The notes beneath the pieces were generated by a model that was not told the DNA's origin, ran no database searches, and saw nothing but the letters and a program-made list of their open reading frames with translations. DNA of 64,000 nt from positions 744,001 to 808,000 of the forward strand of contig NZ_CP170386.1 of assembly GCF_042468235.1 (NCBI RefSeq), in the 5' to 3' direction. The translations under genes and the position numbers were made by a program. Positions 43,091-51,805 of this stretch are shown here, piece by piece. Position 1 is the first letter of the stretch; each line of letters opens with the position of its first letter. This DNA comes from Lonepinella sp042468235. Lineage in GTDB: Bacteria > Pseudomonadota > Gammaproteobacteria > Enterobacterales > Pasteurellaceae.

Positions 43091-44494
43091 TTAGAAACTC
43101 GCATTTCTTGGAGCTCTTGGGAATGGAATGACATCACGGATATTTTGTACACCAGTAACATATACGATTAAACGCTCAAACCCAAGACCAAAACCTGAAT
43201 GAGGCACTGTACCATAACGGCGTAAATCACGATACCACCAATAGTCTTCTGGATTTAATCCCATTTCGACCATACGTTTATCTAATACATCTAAACGTTC
43301 TTCACGTTGTGAACCACCGATGATTTCACCGATTCCTGGTGCTAATACGTCCATCGCTGCCACGGTTTTGCCGTCATCATTTAAACGCATATAGAATGCT
43401 TTAATATCTTTCGGATAGTTTTTCACCACCACCGGTGATTTGAAATGTTCTTCTGCTAAATAACGTTCATGTTCCGAAGATAAGTCGATCCCCCAAGACA
43501 CTGGAAACTCAAATTTTTTGCCAGATTGTAATAACACCTCAATAGCATCTGTGTAATCAATTTGAGCAAAATCAGAACTCACAAAATTTTCTAAACGTGT
43601 GATGACATCTTTATCAATGTGTTTAGCAAAAAATTCTAAATCATCACGGCGTTCAGCAAGTACTGCACGGAACACATATTTCAACATATCTTCGGCTAAT
43701 TTAGCATTATCATTTAAATCTGCAAATGCCACTTCAGGTTCCATCATCCAAAATTCAGCTAAATGACGAGTAGTATTGGAATTTTCTGCACGGAATGTTG
43801 GACCGAAAGTATAAACTTTGCTTAATGCACAAGCGTAAGTTTCTGCATTTAATTGACCTGATACGGTTAAAAAGGATTCTCGTCCAAAAAAATCTTGTGA
43901 AAAATCCACCGCACCTTTGTCATTACGTGGTAAATTTTCTAAGTCCAAAGTAGAAATGCGGAACATTTCACCCGCTCCCTCTGTATCAGAAGCAGTAATA
44001 ATTGGGCTGGCTACCCAGAAGAAACCTTGCTCATGGAAGAAACGATGAATAGCTTGAGCTAAACAGTGACGAACTCGAGCTACGGCACCGATAATATTAG
44101 TACGTGGACGTAAATGTGCTACCTCACGTAAGTATTCAATAGAATGACGTTTAGCCGCCATTGGGTAAGTATCCGGATCTTCCACCCAACCTGCTACTTC
44201 AACAACTTGTACTTGTAACTCAACCGCTTGACCTTCAGCAGGTGATTCTACGACGGTTCCTGTTACAATAACGGAACAACCCGTAGTTAAACGTAATATT
44301 TCACTTTCATAATTGGTAATGTCATTATTTACAATGGCTTGAATTGGTGAAAAACAAGAACCATCATAAACCGCAAGGAACGAAAGCCCCGCTTTAGAAT
44401 CACGGCGAGTACGTACCCAACCACGAACAGTCACACTTTCACCGATGGCAACTTTACCTTGTAGCACATCAGCAATAGAAGCAATTTTTGTCAT
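43091..44494 (-). CDS. asnS: Asparaginyl-tRNA synthetase AsnS
   Basis: AsnS charges tRNA-Asn. The 467-residue class IIb synthetase has the OB-fold anticodon-binding domain at the N-terminus (VTVRGWVRTRRDSKAGLSFLAVYDGS), motif 2 in TFRAENSNTTRHLAEFWMMEPE and motif 3 in GFGLGFERLIVYVTGVQNIRDVIPFPR. CGGAG six bases before 44494 decides the start over an ATG six codons upstream. Confidence 0.97.
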   Translation of the reverse strand: MTKIASIADVLQGKVAIGESVTVRGWVRTRRDSKAGLSFLAVYDGSCFSPIQAIVNNDITNYESEILRLTTGCSVIVTGTVVESPAEGQAVELQVQVVEVAGWVEDPDTYPMAAKRHSIEYLREVAHLRPRTNIIGAVARVRHCLAQAIHRFFHEQGFFWVASPIITASDTEGAGEMFRISTLDLENLPRNDKGAVDFSQDFFGRESFLTVSGQLNAETYACALSKVYTFGPTFRAENSNTTRHLAEFWMMEPEVAFADLNDNAKLAEDMLKYVFRAVLAERRDDLEFFAKHIDKDVITRLENFVSSDFAQIDYTDAIEVLLQSGKKFEFPVSWGIDLSSEHERYLAEEHFKSPVVVKNYPKDIKAFYMRLNDDGKTVAAMDVLAPGIGEIIGGSQREERLDVLDKRMVEMGLNPEDYWWYRDLRRYGTVPHSGFGLGFERLIVYVTGVQNIRDVIPFPRAPRNASF

Positions 44495-44777
44495 TTTAAT
44501 CTCCGAAATCAAAAAGAATTATCTGTTAAAAAATTCTGCTTAGTTTACCTTAAATTCATTGATTTACCAAAAAATCCATTTAAATTTTTGCTAAATATTT
44601 TATGCTTCAATTTCTTTTTTGTTTTGCTGAACAGATTAAGCTAAAAAATTTTGTGATCTATGTCGAATTTTGAACATTTGCTGATTGCATAAAATAAAAA
44701 AATCCTTAATTATACAAAATAGGTAACAAGAACACTTGTCTTGTTGTTTTGTCATTAGACCAAATTAGAGGTATCGT

Positions 44778-44987
44778 ATGGAAGTTGGTGTTGTTAAATG
44801 GTTTAATAATACGAAAGGTTTTGGCTTTATTAACAGAGAGGGCAATGATGAGGATATTTTTGCTCATTTTTCGGTGATTGAAATGGATGGTTATCGTTCA
44901 TTAAAAGCTGGACAAAAAGTAAATTTTGAAATGGTTAGTGGAGATAAAGGTTCTCAAGCAACTAAAATTATTCCTATTGTTGAGTAA
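44778..44987 (+). CDS. cspD: Cold-shock domain protein CspD
   Basis: A 69-residue single cold-shock domain: GVVKWFNNTKGFGFINRE (RNP1 region), DIFAHFSVIEMDGYRSLKAGQ (RNP2 region) and the end GSQATKIIPI. It binds single-stranded RNA or DNA. The sequence is nearest to CspD of Haemophilus. The 283-base upstream gap is AT-rich with an imperfect hairpin (AACAAG/CTTGTT, about 44722-44745) in the leader. It ends at a USS-based terminator. Confidence 0.93.
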   Translation: MEVGVVKWFNNTKGFGFINREGNDEDIFAHFSVIEMDGYRSLKAGQKVNFEMVSGDKGSQATKIIPIVE

Positions 44988-45000
44988 TTGAGAATAATAA

Positions 45001-45040
45001 AAAGTGCGGTGAAAAAGTAATCATTTTTTCACCGCACTTT
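45001..45040. terminator. Terminator from an inverted USS pair after cspD
   Basis: A 16-bp perfect stem (45001-45016 with 45025-45040) joins two opposed extended USS (AAAGTGCGGTGAAAAA). It serves cspD and the convergent dedA-type gene. Confidence 0.9.
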
Positions 45041-45061
45041 GATATTTTATTTAATGAAGAA

Positions 45062-45676
45062 TTAATCCCGTTTTTTCTTCATTTTTTTAGCTTTATAGAT
45101 TTTATAGCCAACGTATAAAACTACCACAGCGACAAGGGCATAAATACTATGTTGTCCATTTTTTATTTGTTGAGCTAACCAGTCTCGGTTATTGGCGCCA
45201 TGGTAACCCAAATACACCCAAATAGGAACAGAAATTATGGCAGCACAAAAATCTAATAACACAAAACGGGTGTAGCTTACACGATTAGTAATTCCAGAAA
45301 CCATATAAATGGGAGCCCTTAACCCAGGTAAGAAACGAGCAATAAATAGTACGCGATTGCCATATTGATCAAATTTCTCACGTACGTTTTTTAAACGTTT
45401 AGATGAAAGCAATTTGCGTAAAGGGCGGAAACGAAGTATTTTTATGCCATAAATACGACCGAGCCAGTACATGGTACTATCGCCGGCTAATACACCGATC
45501 ATACTCACTGTCAACATAAGATGTACATTTACGCTTTCGGGGTAAAGCCCTGCAATAATACCTCCTGAAACTAGTGTAATATCTTCAGGAATAGGCACAC
45601 CAAAACCACAGATAATCAGTACAAAAAGCACCGCCCAATAACCGTAGTCGGTAAAAAAACTAATTAAAACGTCCAT
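45062..45676 (-). CDS. DedA-family membrane protein
   Basis: A 204-residue inner-membrane protein with the DedA/SNARE-associated domain: FGVPIPEDITLVSGGIIAG, LAGDSTMYWLGRIYG, and FIARFLPGLRAPIYMVSG with the conserved arginines. The family is linked to lipid-carrier recycling and membrane-potential upkeep; the exact role here is not known. It follows ydjA by eight bases and is probably co-transcribed. Confidence 0.9.
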   Translation of the reverse strand: MDVLISFFTDYGYWAVLFVLIICGFGVPIPEDITLVSGGIIAGLYPESVNVHLMLTVSMIGVLAGDSTMYWLGRIYGIKILRFRPLRKLLSSKRLKNVREKFDQYGNRVLFIARFLPGLRAPIYMVSGITNRVSYTRFVLLDFCAAIISVPIWVYLGYHGANNRDWLAQQIKNGQHSIYALVAVVVLYVGYKIYKAKKMKKKRD

Positions 45677-45684
45677 TAGAAATC

Positions 45685-46239
45685 CTATAAATATGAAACA
45701 AAATTTTGCGTATCAACGGTTTTACCGTCACGTTCTAATTTTTCATTCTCTGCTGTACCGATTAGTAACAGTGCAACGATTTTTTCTTGTTCTGTGCAAA
45801 TTAATGTCTGACGTAATGCATCACCACCAGCCCATTTACCTGTAATCCACACATTATCAAAACCCAAACTTTGAGCTGCTAATTGAATACCATAGGTTGC
45901 ACAACCCGCCGTCACTAATTGTTCCCATTCCGGCACTTTGTCAACATTTGGATCAAGTTTAGCTACAACCGCAATCACCATAGGACTTGCACAAATTTTA
46001 TCAATTTTACTAAATTGCTTTTCATCTAACGTAAGATCGGTTGCGACTTGAGTTAAAACATTAGCTAATTTTGTTAAGCCTTTATCTTCAATTACAACGA
46101 AACGATAAGGTTTAAGTTTACCATGATCAGGCGTACGTAAAGCCGCTTGAAAAATTTGTTCAAGTTGTTCTTTATTAGGGGCCGGGGCAATTAATTTTTT
46201 ATTTGATCGGCGAGTTGTAAGTAATTCTAATGCGTCCAT
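45685..46239 (-). CDS. Nitroreductase-family protein YdjA
   Basis: A 184-residue FMN-dependent oxidoreductase-like protein. MDALELLTTRRSNKKL (FMN-binding start), RTPDHGKLKPYRFVVIE and VTAGCATYGIQLAAQSLGFDNVWITG match E. coli YdjA, which also neighbours sppA. Natural substrate unknown. Confidence 0.9.
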   Translation of the reverse strand: MDALELLTTRRSNKKLIAPAPNKEQLEQIFQAALRTPDHGKLKPYRFVVIEDKGLTKLANVLTQVATDLTLDEKQFSKIDKICASPMVIAVVAKLDPNVDKVPEWEQLVTAGCATYGIQLAAQSLGFDNVWITGKWAGGDALRQTLICTEQEKIVALLLIGTAENEKLERDGKTVDTQNFVSYL

Positions 46240-46407
46240 AACTGTCCTTTTTATGATGCTTATTACAATAATAAATTTAGAATTTTAACATAAAAATACC
46301 GTGAAAACTTGTCATTTTTGCGGTATATTTCCTTTCAATGTAACTATTCATCAAGATAATCGGTTAGTATTATCAATACTATTTAATTATTACAATAAGG
46401 AAGTTCT

Positions 46408-48303
46408 ATGAAAACTATTTTTAATTTCTTTAAATTAATTTGGAAAGCTCTCAATTTTATTCGCCGTGTGGTGATGAACCTTGTTTTTCTACTCTTTGTA
46501 TTATTTCTCGCAACGGTCATTAGCCTGTTCAATTTACCCAAAAATAATGTTCAACTGGTCGGTGAGCAAGGGGCATTATTATTAAATTTAGATGGTTATT
46601 TAGCCGACAATCGTGAAACATCGCTGTCATGGCAAAAGGCATTAAACGAATTAGAGGGCAGTAATATACCGCGTAAAATTTCAACCTTTGATGTGGTTTA
46701 TGCTATTGAAAATGCCAAGAATGATGAACGTATTAAAGGATTAGTGTTAGATTTAAATTATTTTGAAGGGGCAGATTTACCTGCGTTGGAATACGTGGGT
46801 TCGGCAATTCAACATTTTAAAGCACAACATAAACCTGTAATTGCGTTGTCAGAAAATTATAGTCAAGATCAGTATTTTTTAGCGAGTTTTGCTGATGAAA
46901 TTTATTTAAATCCAGTGGGAACGGTGGATATTTATGGTTTATCTGCACAAAATTTATATTTCAAATCAATGTTAGATCAATTAGAGGTAACGCCACATAT
47001 TTTCCGTGTCGGCACCTATAAATCTGCGGTTGAGCCATTTTTGCGTGATGATATGTCGCCTGAAGCTAGAGCCAATGGCGAACGTTGGTTAAAGGGTATG
47101 TGGACAAATTTCCGTGATATTGTGGCAAAAAATCGTCAAATTGAACCTAATCAAGTATTACCAGATAGTCAGCAATATTTAGCAGATTTGAAAGCCTTGA
47201 AAGGGGATAGCTCCGCCTATGCCAAACAACGTAAATTAATTACCGAATTTACAACAAGAACAGAAATTCAGCAAAAATTAACCGCACTTTTTGGTGAAAA
47301 TACCCAAGATGATGTCATTGAATTTAAAAATGTAGATTTTGATACTTACTTAGCTGCTTTACCTGATCGTCAATTAGGTGACAGTCATTCTTCTAATCCA
47401 ACCCATAAAATTGCGGTCGTTAATGTAGAAGGTGCCATTGTTGATGGAGAAAGTGAAAAAGATGAAGTGGGCGGTGATACCATTGCAAATTTATTACACC
47501 AAGCAGCTGATGATGAAGCAGTAAAAGCCGTTATATTACGGGTTAATAGCCCTGGTGGAAGTGCTTTTGCCTCAGAAGTTATTCGTCAAGAAATTGATAA
47601 TTTACAAGCTATAGGAAAACCTGTTGTTACTTCAATGGGTGCAGAGGCGGCTTCTGGTGGCTACTGGATTTCAAGTACCACAGATTATATTGTGGCAGAT
47701 AAAAATACGATAACAGGTTCAATTGGTATTTTTTCAATCTTCCCAACCTTTGAAAATAGCTTGAAAAAAATTGGTGTATCTGCTGATGGTATTCGTACAT
47801 CTAAATTGAGTGAATTATCTTCCACAAGCCCATTGTCTGATGAACTCAAAGAGGTTTTTCAATTAGAAATAGAACAAGGCTATGATCGCTTTTTAGACGT
47901 AGTGAGTCGTGGTCGCCATCTCTCTAAAGCAGAAGTAGATAAAATCGCACAAGGACAAGTTTGGTTAGGGCAAGATGCGTTACAGCATAAGCTAGTGGAC
48001 GAACTCGGTGATTTTGAAACTGCGGTGAAAAAAGCTAAAGAATTAGCCGATCAACAAACAGGTGAAAAAGCAGATTATTCCGTTGAATGGTTTGATGAAG
48101 AACCGCAAGGTTTTAAAGCCTTACTACAATCCTTACAACAAGGAACAAAATCTTTAGTGAAAACCAGTGTGAGTGAAATGGTTGGATTACCAGAGGTTAA
48201 GCAAGTACAGGGTCAGTTGAAAAATCAGTTGGGAATTTTGGGAAAATTTAATGATCCGAAAGGGCAGTATTTGTATTGTTTGAATTGTGGGGTTGTGAAG
48301 TGA
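46408..48303 (+). CDS. sppA: Signal peptide peptidase SppA (protease IV)
   Basis: SppA digests cleaved signal peptides in the inner membrane. The 631-residue protein is the long (67K) duplicated type with one N-terminal membrane helix (about residues 18-45). The general-base lysine is in RVGTYKSAVEPFLRDDMS (about residue 205) and the nucleophile serine in AEAASGGYWIS (about 415), as in the E. coli enzyme. It ends with the conserved CXXC tail (YCLNCGVVK). One USS lies inside the gene at about 47281. Confidence 0.95.
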   Translation: MKTIFNFFKLIWKALNFIRRVVMNLVFLLFVLFLATVISLFNLPKNNVQLVGEQGALLLNLDGYLADNRETSLSWQKALNELEGSNIPRKISTFDVVYAIENAKNDERIKGLVLDLNYFEGADLPALEYVGSAIQHFKAQHKPVIALSENYSQDQYFLASFADEIYLNPVGTVDIYGLSAQNLYFKSMLDQLEVTPHIFRVGTYKSAVEPFLRDDMSPEARANGERWLKGMWTNFRDIVAKNRQIEPNQVLPDSQQYLADLKALKGDSSAYAKQRKLITEFTTRTEIQQKLTALFGENTQDDVIEFKNVDFDTYLAALPDRQLGDSHSSNPTHKIAVVNVEGAIVDGESEKDEVGGDTIANLLHQAADDEAVKAVILRVNSPGGSAFASEVIRQEIDNLQAIGKPVVTSMGAEAASGGYWISSTTDYIVADKNTITGSIGIFSIFPTFENSLKKIGVSADGIRTSKLSELSSTSPLSDELKEVFQLEIEQGYDRFLDVVSRGRHLSKAEVDKIAQGQVWLGQDALQHKLVDELGDFETAVKKAKELADQQTGEKADYSVEWFDEEPQGFKALLQSLQQGTKSLVKTSVSEMVGLPEVKQVQGQLKNQLGILGKFNDPKGQYLYCLNCGVVK

Positions 48304-48304
48304 T

Positions 48305-48336
48305 TTACTTTTCTTTGCTTGTGCAAAGAAAAGTAA
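48305..48336. terminator. Perfect 14-bp hairpin after sppA
   Basis: TTACTTTTCTTTGC and its complement surround a TTGT loop. It starts two bases after the sppA stop. No long T-run follows on the plus strand, so a role as terminator, RNA-stability element or part of the neighbouring repeat is open. Confidence 0.75.
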
Positions 48337-48350
48337 CAAAAGAAAGCACA

Positions 48351-48461
48351 CCCCGACTTCACCGCTTATCTTTGCTCATTTGGCATTTTATTCACGCTAA
48401 ATCGCTCAGACAAGCAAAATTTAGCTAAAAATGCCAAGTCGCAAAGGCGGTTCAGACGGGG
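48351..48461. repeat. Nested imperfect palindrome (possible MITE or structured repeat)
   Basis: Five nested arms pair in order: CCCCG/CGGGG (48351-48355, 48457-48461), ACCGC/GCGGT (48361-48365, 48447-48451), TTTGC/GCAAA (48371-48375, 48441-48445), TTGGCATTTT/AAAATGCCAA (48380-48389, 48428-48437) and GCTAAAT/ATTTAGC (48396-48402, 48419-48425). The whole 111-base unit could fold into one long hairpin. No reading frame or transposase is present. The sequence has the look of a dispersed intergenic repeat, but copy number cannot be seen from one window. Confidence 0.8.
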
Positions 48462-48596
48462 AGCGATTTGATCGAGCGGAGTAAAAGTGCGGTGAATAAA
48501 TAGCTATTTTTTCCCAAGCTACGGAGTAGCATCACCATGCTTAACCTAGTACGTCAGTGCTAGGTATTCTCCAATTTTCCACCGCACTTTATTTCA
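48462..48596. other. Hairpin-rich remainder of the sppA-ttcA gap
   Basis: Holds two opposed USS about 95 bases apart (48485 and 48581), a small hairpin GCTAC/GTAGC near 48519-48531, and ACCTAG/CTAGGT at about 48544-48565. No coding frame was seen. The outer USS pair could close a long stem. Confidence 0.6.
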
Positions 48597-49520
48597 TCAA
48601 ATAACTTCCCTAAACGCAATTTTCCCCTCTAACTCAAAATCTTCATTTTCATCATTCAAGGACACCGCAGAAAACTCTTCCCGATCAAACGCCAAATCCC
48701 CCTCAACACCATCAATTACCACCCCTTTTTTAATCCCTTTAAAATCAAACAATTCCGCATCACACAAATGGGATGGCACAATATCTTGCATCGCACTAAA
48801 TATCGTTTCCAATCGCCCAGGGTATTGACGATCCCAAGTGTTCAACATCTCTTTCACCACTTGACGTTGCAAATTCGGTTGCGAACCGCAAAGGTTGCAC
48901 GGGATAATCGGGAATTGTTTCGCAATGGCGTATTTTTCAATGTCTTTTTCTTTACAATACGCAAGCGGACGAATCACAATTTGCTTGCCGTCATCGCTGA
49001 TGAGTTTTGGTGGCATTGATTTCAGTTTTCCGCCATAAAACATATTTAAGAATAGTGTTGCCAACATATCATCACGGTGATGACCCAAGGCAATTTTTGT
49101 TGCACCGAGTTCCGTGGCGGTGCGGTATAAAATCCCACGACGCAGACGAGAGCAGAGTGAGCAAGTGGTTTTGCCTTCAGGGATTTTTTCTTTCACAATG
49201 CCGTAAGTATTTTCTTCCACAATTTTGTAATCTACACCAATGCTGGCGAGATATTCAGGCAAAATATGCTCAGGGAATCCTGGTTGCTTTTGGTCTAAAT
49301 TCACTGCCACAATATCAAAATGAATCGGGGCGTTCAGTCTTAAATTGAGTAAAATATCCAACAGCGTATAACTATCTTTCCCGCCCGACAGGCAAACCAT
49401 CACTTTATCGCCGTCTTCAATCATATTAAAATCCGCAATGGCATTGCCCACATTACGGCGTAAGCGTTTTTGTAGTTTATTTAGGTTGTAGGTGTGTTTT
49501 TTGTCTTGTTCGGTTGTCAT
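48597..49520 (-). CDS. ttcA: tRNA 2-thiocytidine(32) synthetase TtcA
   Basis: TtcA thiolates C32 of certain tRNAs using ATP and an iron-sulfur cluster. The 307-residue protein has the PP-loop MVCLSGGKDSYTLLDIL, the two central CXXC pairs (TTCSLCSRLRRG and PCNLCGSQ), and GHHRDDMLATLFLNMFYGG. ATG 49520 matches the family start MTTEQDKKHTYNLNKLQKRL; an upstream ATG adds 19 unlikely residues. It is richer in G+C than sppA next door (28 of 60 bases at 48841-48900). Confidence 0.94.
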   Translation of the reverse strand: MTTEQDKKHTYNLNKLQKRLRRNVGNAIADFNMIEDGDKVMVCLSGGKDSYTLLDILLNLRLNAPIHFDIVAVNLDQKQPGFPEHILPEYLASIGVDYKIVEENTYGIVKEKIPEGKTTCSLCSRLRRGILYRTATELGATKIALGHHRDDMLATLFLNMFYGGKLKSMPPKLISDDGKQIVIRPLAYCKEKDIEKYAIAKQFPIIPCNLCGSQPNLQRQVVKEMLNTWDRQYPGRLETIFSAMQDIVPSHLCDAELFDFKGIKKGVVIDGVEGDLAFDREEFSAVSLNDENEDFELEGKIAFREVI

Positions 49521-49711
49521 AAAAATATCCGTTAAAATGAATGTGCGTATGGTACGGATTGCCTTGATAAATTTCAATAAAAAATTAAAAATTTACACCG
49601 CACTTTTTTGTGACGATCAAGAACTTACAATATAAAGAAAGATCCTGTATAATCCCACCTAATTTTATATTGATTTCCTATGTAGTTAGGACAAAGTTGT
49701 GAGAAATTTTA

Positions 49712-51046
49712 ATGTCTGAAACATCACAAACTATCCCCGAACTGGTGTCGTGGGCGAGAGAGCGAGAGTTTTCGCTGTCGCTCAACACCGAACGGCTAGC
49801 GTTTTTACTTGCCATTGCACTTTATAATAACGAACGTTTTGACGGCGAGATGCAAGAATCTGATCTGGTGGATATTTTCCGTCAAGTGTCAGCTGAATTT
49901 GATTATTCTGAGAGTGTCGTCACCCGAGCCAACAATGCCATTAATGATTTGGTGAAACAGCGGTTTTTAAACCGTTTTAGTAGTGATTTCACCGAAGGAC
50001 TTTCCATTTACCGCTTGACCCCGTTGGGTGTGGGCGTGTCTGATTATTATATTCGTCAACGTGAATTTTCCGCCCTACGATTATCCGTGCAGCTTGCCAT
50101 TGTGGCAGATGAAATTCAGCGTGCATCGGAATCAGCGGAAGAAGGTGTGCGGAAAAACGAAGACGCATATTTTTGGCGGCGAAATGTGTTTGCACCGCTT
50201 AAATATTCCGTGGCGGAGATTTTTGATAGCATTGATTTATCACAACGCATTATGGACGAAAATCAGCAGGGTATTAAGCAAGAGATCGCTGATTTGTTAA
50301 GCAAAGATTGGCAAGCGGCGATTGCCAGCTGTGAACGGTTGTTAGATGAAACATCGGGCAATTTGCGAGAATTGCAAGACACGCTCAATGCCGCAGGCGA
50401 CAAGCTACAAGCCCAATTATTGCGGATTCAAGACTGTATTATCGGGAATAGCACGCTGTATTTTATTGACCAGTTGATTGTAGATTTGCAGGCAAAACTT
50501 GACCGCATTATCAGCTGGGGACAGCAAGCCATTGATTTGTGGATCGGCTACGATCGACACGTGCATAAATTTATTCGTACCGCCATTGATATGGATAAAA
50601 ATCGGGTGTTTAGCCAACGATTACGCCATTCCATTCATCATTATTTTGATGCCCCTTGGTATTTATGGACGGCTCAAGCGGAACGCTTGATTGATTTGCG
50701 TGATGAAGAATTGCTGTTGCGAGATGAAGATGCACTTGGTGAATTGCCAGATGAATTGCAGTATGAACAGCTTTCCGACTTGCACGATCAAATTGTTGAG
50801 ACGATGCAAGCCTTGCTCATCGCCCAACGTGAACACAATCAACCGATTGATTTAAGCCTTGTGTTAAAACAACAGCTTGAACATTATCCGCTTTCTCGCC
50901 ATTTTGACGTGGCACGCATTATCGTGGATCAAGCGGTGCGATTAGGTTTAGCCAGTCAAGATCTCTCGGGCATTTATTCCCCGTGGCAACCGATTAATAA
51001 CGCTGGTGCAGAAGTGCAGGCGAATGTGATTGATGAATTTAAATAA
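49712..51046 (+). CDS. mukF: Chromosome partition kleisin MukF
   Basis: MukF is the kleisin that links MukB heads with MukE in the bacterial condensin MukBEF. The 444-residue protein has the N-terminal winged-helix dimerisation domain (PELVSWAREREFSLSLNTERLAFLLAIA), a long middle helix bundle and the C-terminal winged helix (HYPLSRHFDVARIIVDQAVRLGLA). First gene of mukFEB; 15 bases before mukE. Confidence 0.96.
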   Translation: MSETSQTIPELVSWAREREFSLSLNTERLAFLLAIALYNNERFDGEMQESDLVDIFRQVSAEFDYSESVVTRANNAINDLVKQRFLNRFSSDFTEGLSIYRLTPLGVGVSDYYIRQREFSALRLSVQLAIVADEIQRASESAEEGVRKNEDAYFWRRNVFAPLKYSVAEIFDSIDLSQRIMDENQQGIKQEIADLLSKDWQAAIASCERLLDETSGNLRELQDTLNAAGDKLQAQLLRIQDCIIGNSTLYFIDQLIVDLQAKLDRIISWGQQAIDLWIGYDRHVHKFIRTAIDMDKNRVFSQRLRHSIHHYFDAPWYLWTAQAERLIDLRDEELLLRDEDALGELPDELQYEQLSDLHDQIVETMQALLIAQREHNQPIDLSLVLKQQLEHYPLSRHFDVARIIVDQAVRLGLASQDLSGIYSPWQPINNAGAEVQANVIDEFK

Positions 51047-51061
51047 GAAAGAGAAGACAAA

Positions 51062-51805
51062 ATGACAGACCATCTTCAAGACGTGATTTCAACCAAATTG
51101 GCAGCCGCTATTGCCAATCCACTATTTCCTGCGGTGGATAGCCAGTTACGGGCAGGGCGGCATATTGGGCAAGAGTATTTAGATAATTATGCGTTTTTAG
51201 GCGATTTTCAGGCAGAATTAGACAGTTTTTATCGCCGTTATAATGTGGAGCTGATTCGTGCCCCCGAAGGGTTTTTCTATTTGCGTCCGAAAGCCACGAC
51301 TTTGATTTCACGTTCCGTGTTGTCGGAGCTAGAAATGTTGGTAGGGAAAGTGCTGTGTTATCTGTATTTAAGCCCTGAACGGTTGGCTCAACAGGGGATT
51401 TTTTCGGTGCAAGAAGTGTATGATGAGTTGCTCAATTTGGCGGATGAAGCGAAATTGTTGAAAGCAATTAATTTGCGTGCCAGTGGGTCGGATTTGGATA
51501 AACAAAAGCTGGCGGAAAAAGTGCGAGCCGCCATTGGGCGGTTACGCCGTTTGGGAATGTTGCATACGGTGGGCGAGCAGAATAGCGGTAAGTTTACCAT
51601 TTCCGAATCGGTGTTCCGTTTTGGGGCGGAAGTGCGGTCGGGGGATGATCCGCTGGAAGCCCAATTACGCTTGATTCGGGACGGTGAAGCGGCAACTCCG
51701 CAATCGTTGCAAGCGGAAAAAGCGGCGTTCAATCAAGAAACTGCGGTGGAAAATGACGAAGATTTTGATGATAGCCAAGATGAGAATGAAGAAGGGGCGG
51801 AATAA
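51062..51805 (+). CDS. mukE: Chromosome partition protein MukE
   Basis: MukE binds MukF and regulates the MukB ATPase. The 247-residue winged-helix protein contains LAAAIANPLFPAVDSQLRAGRHI, FYLRPKATTLI and an acidic tail (ENDEDFDDSQDENEEGAE). Its last base is shared with the mukB start, which suggests coupled translation. Confidence 0.96.
   Translation: MTDHLQDVISTKLAAAIANPLFPAVDSQLRAGRHIGQEYLDNYAFLGDFQAELDSFYRRYNVELIRAPEGFFYLRPKATTLISRSVLSELEMLVGKVLCYLYLSPERLAQQGIFSVQEVYDELLNLADEAKLLKAINLRASGSDLDKQKLAEKVRAAIGRLRRLGMLHTVGEQNSGKFTISESVFRFGAEVRSGDDPLEAQLRLIRDGEAATPQSLQAEKAAFNQETAVENDEDFDDSQDENEEGAE

Noticed and set aside
45001..45040. Inverted USS pairs as ends of mobile elements
   Set aside because: No transposase or target duplication; paired USS are a known form of Pasteurellaceae terminator.
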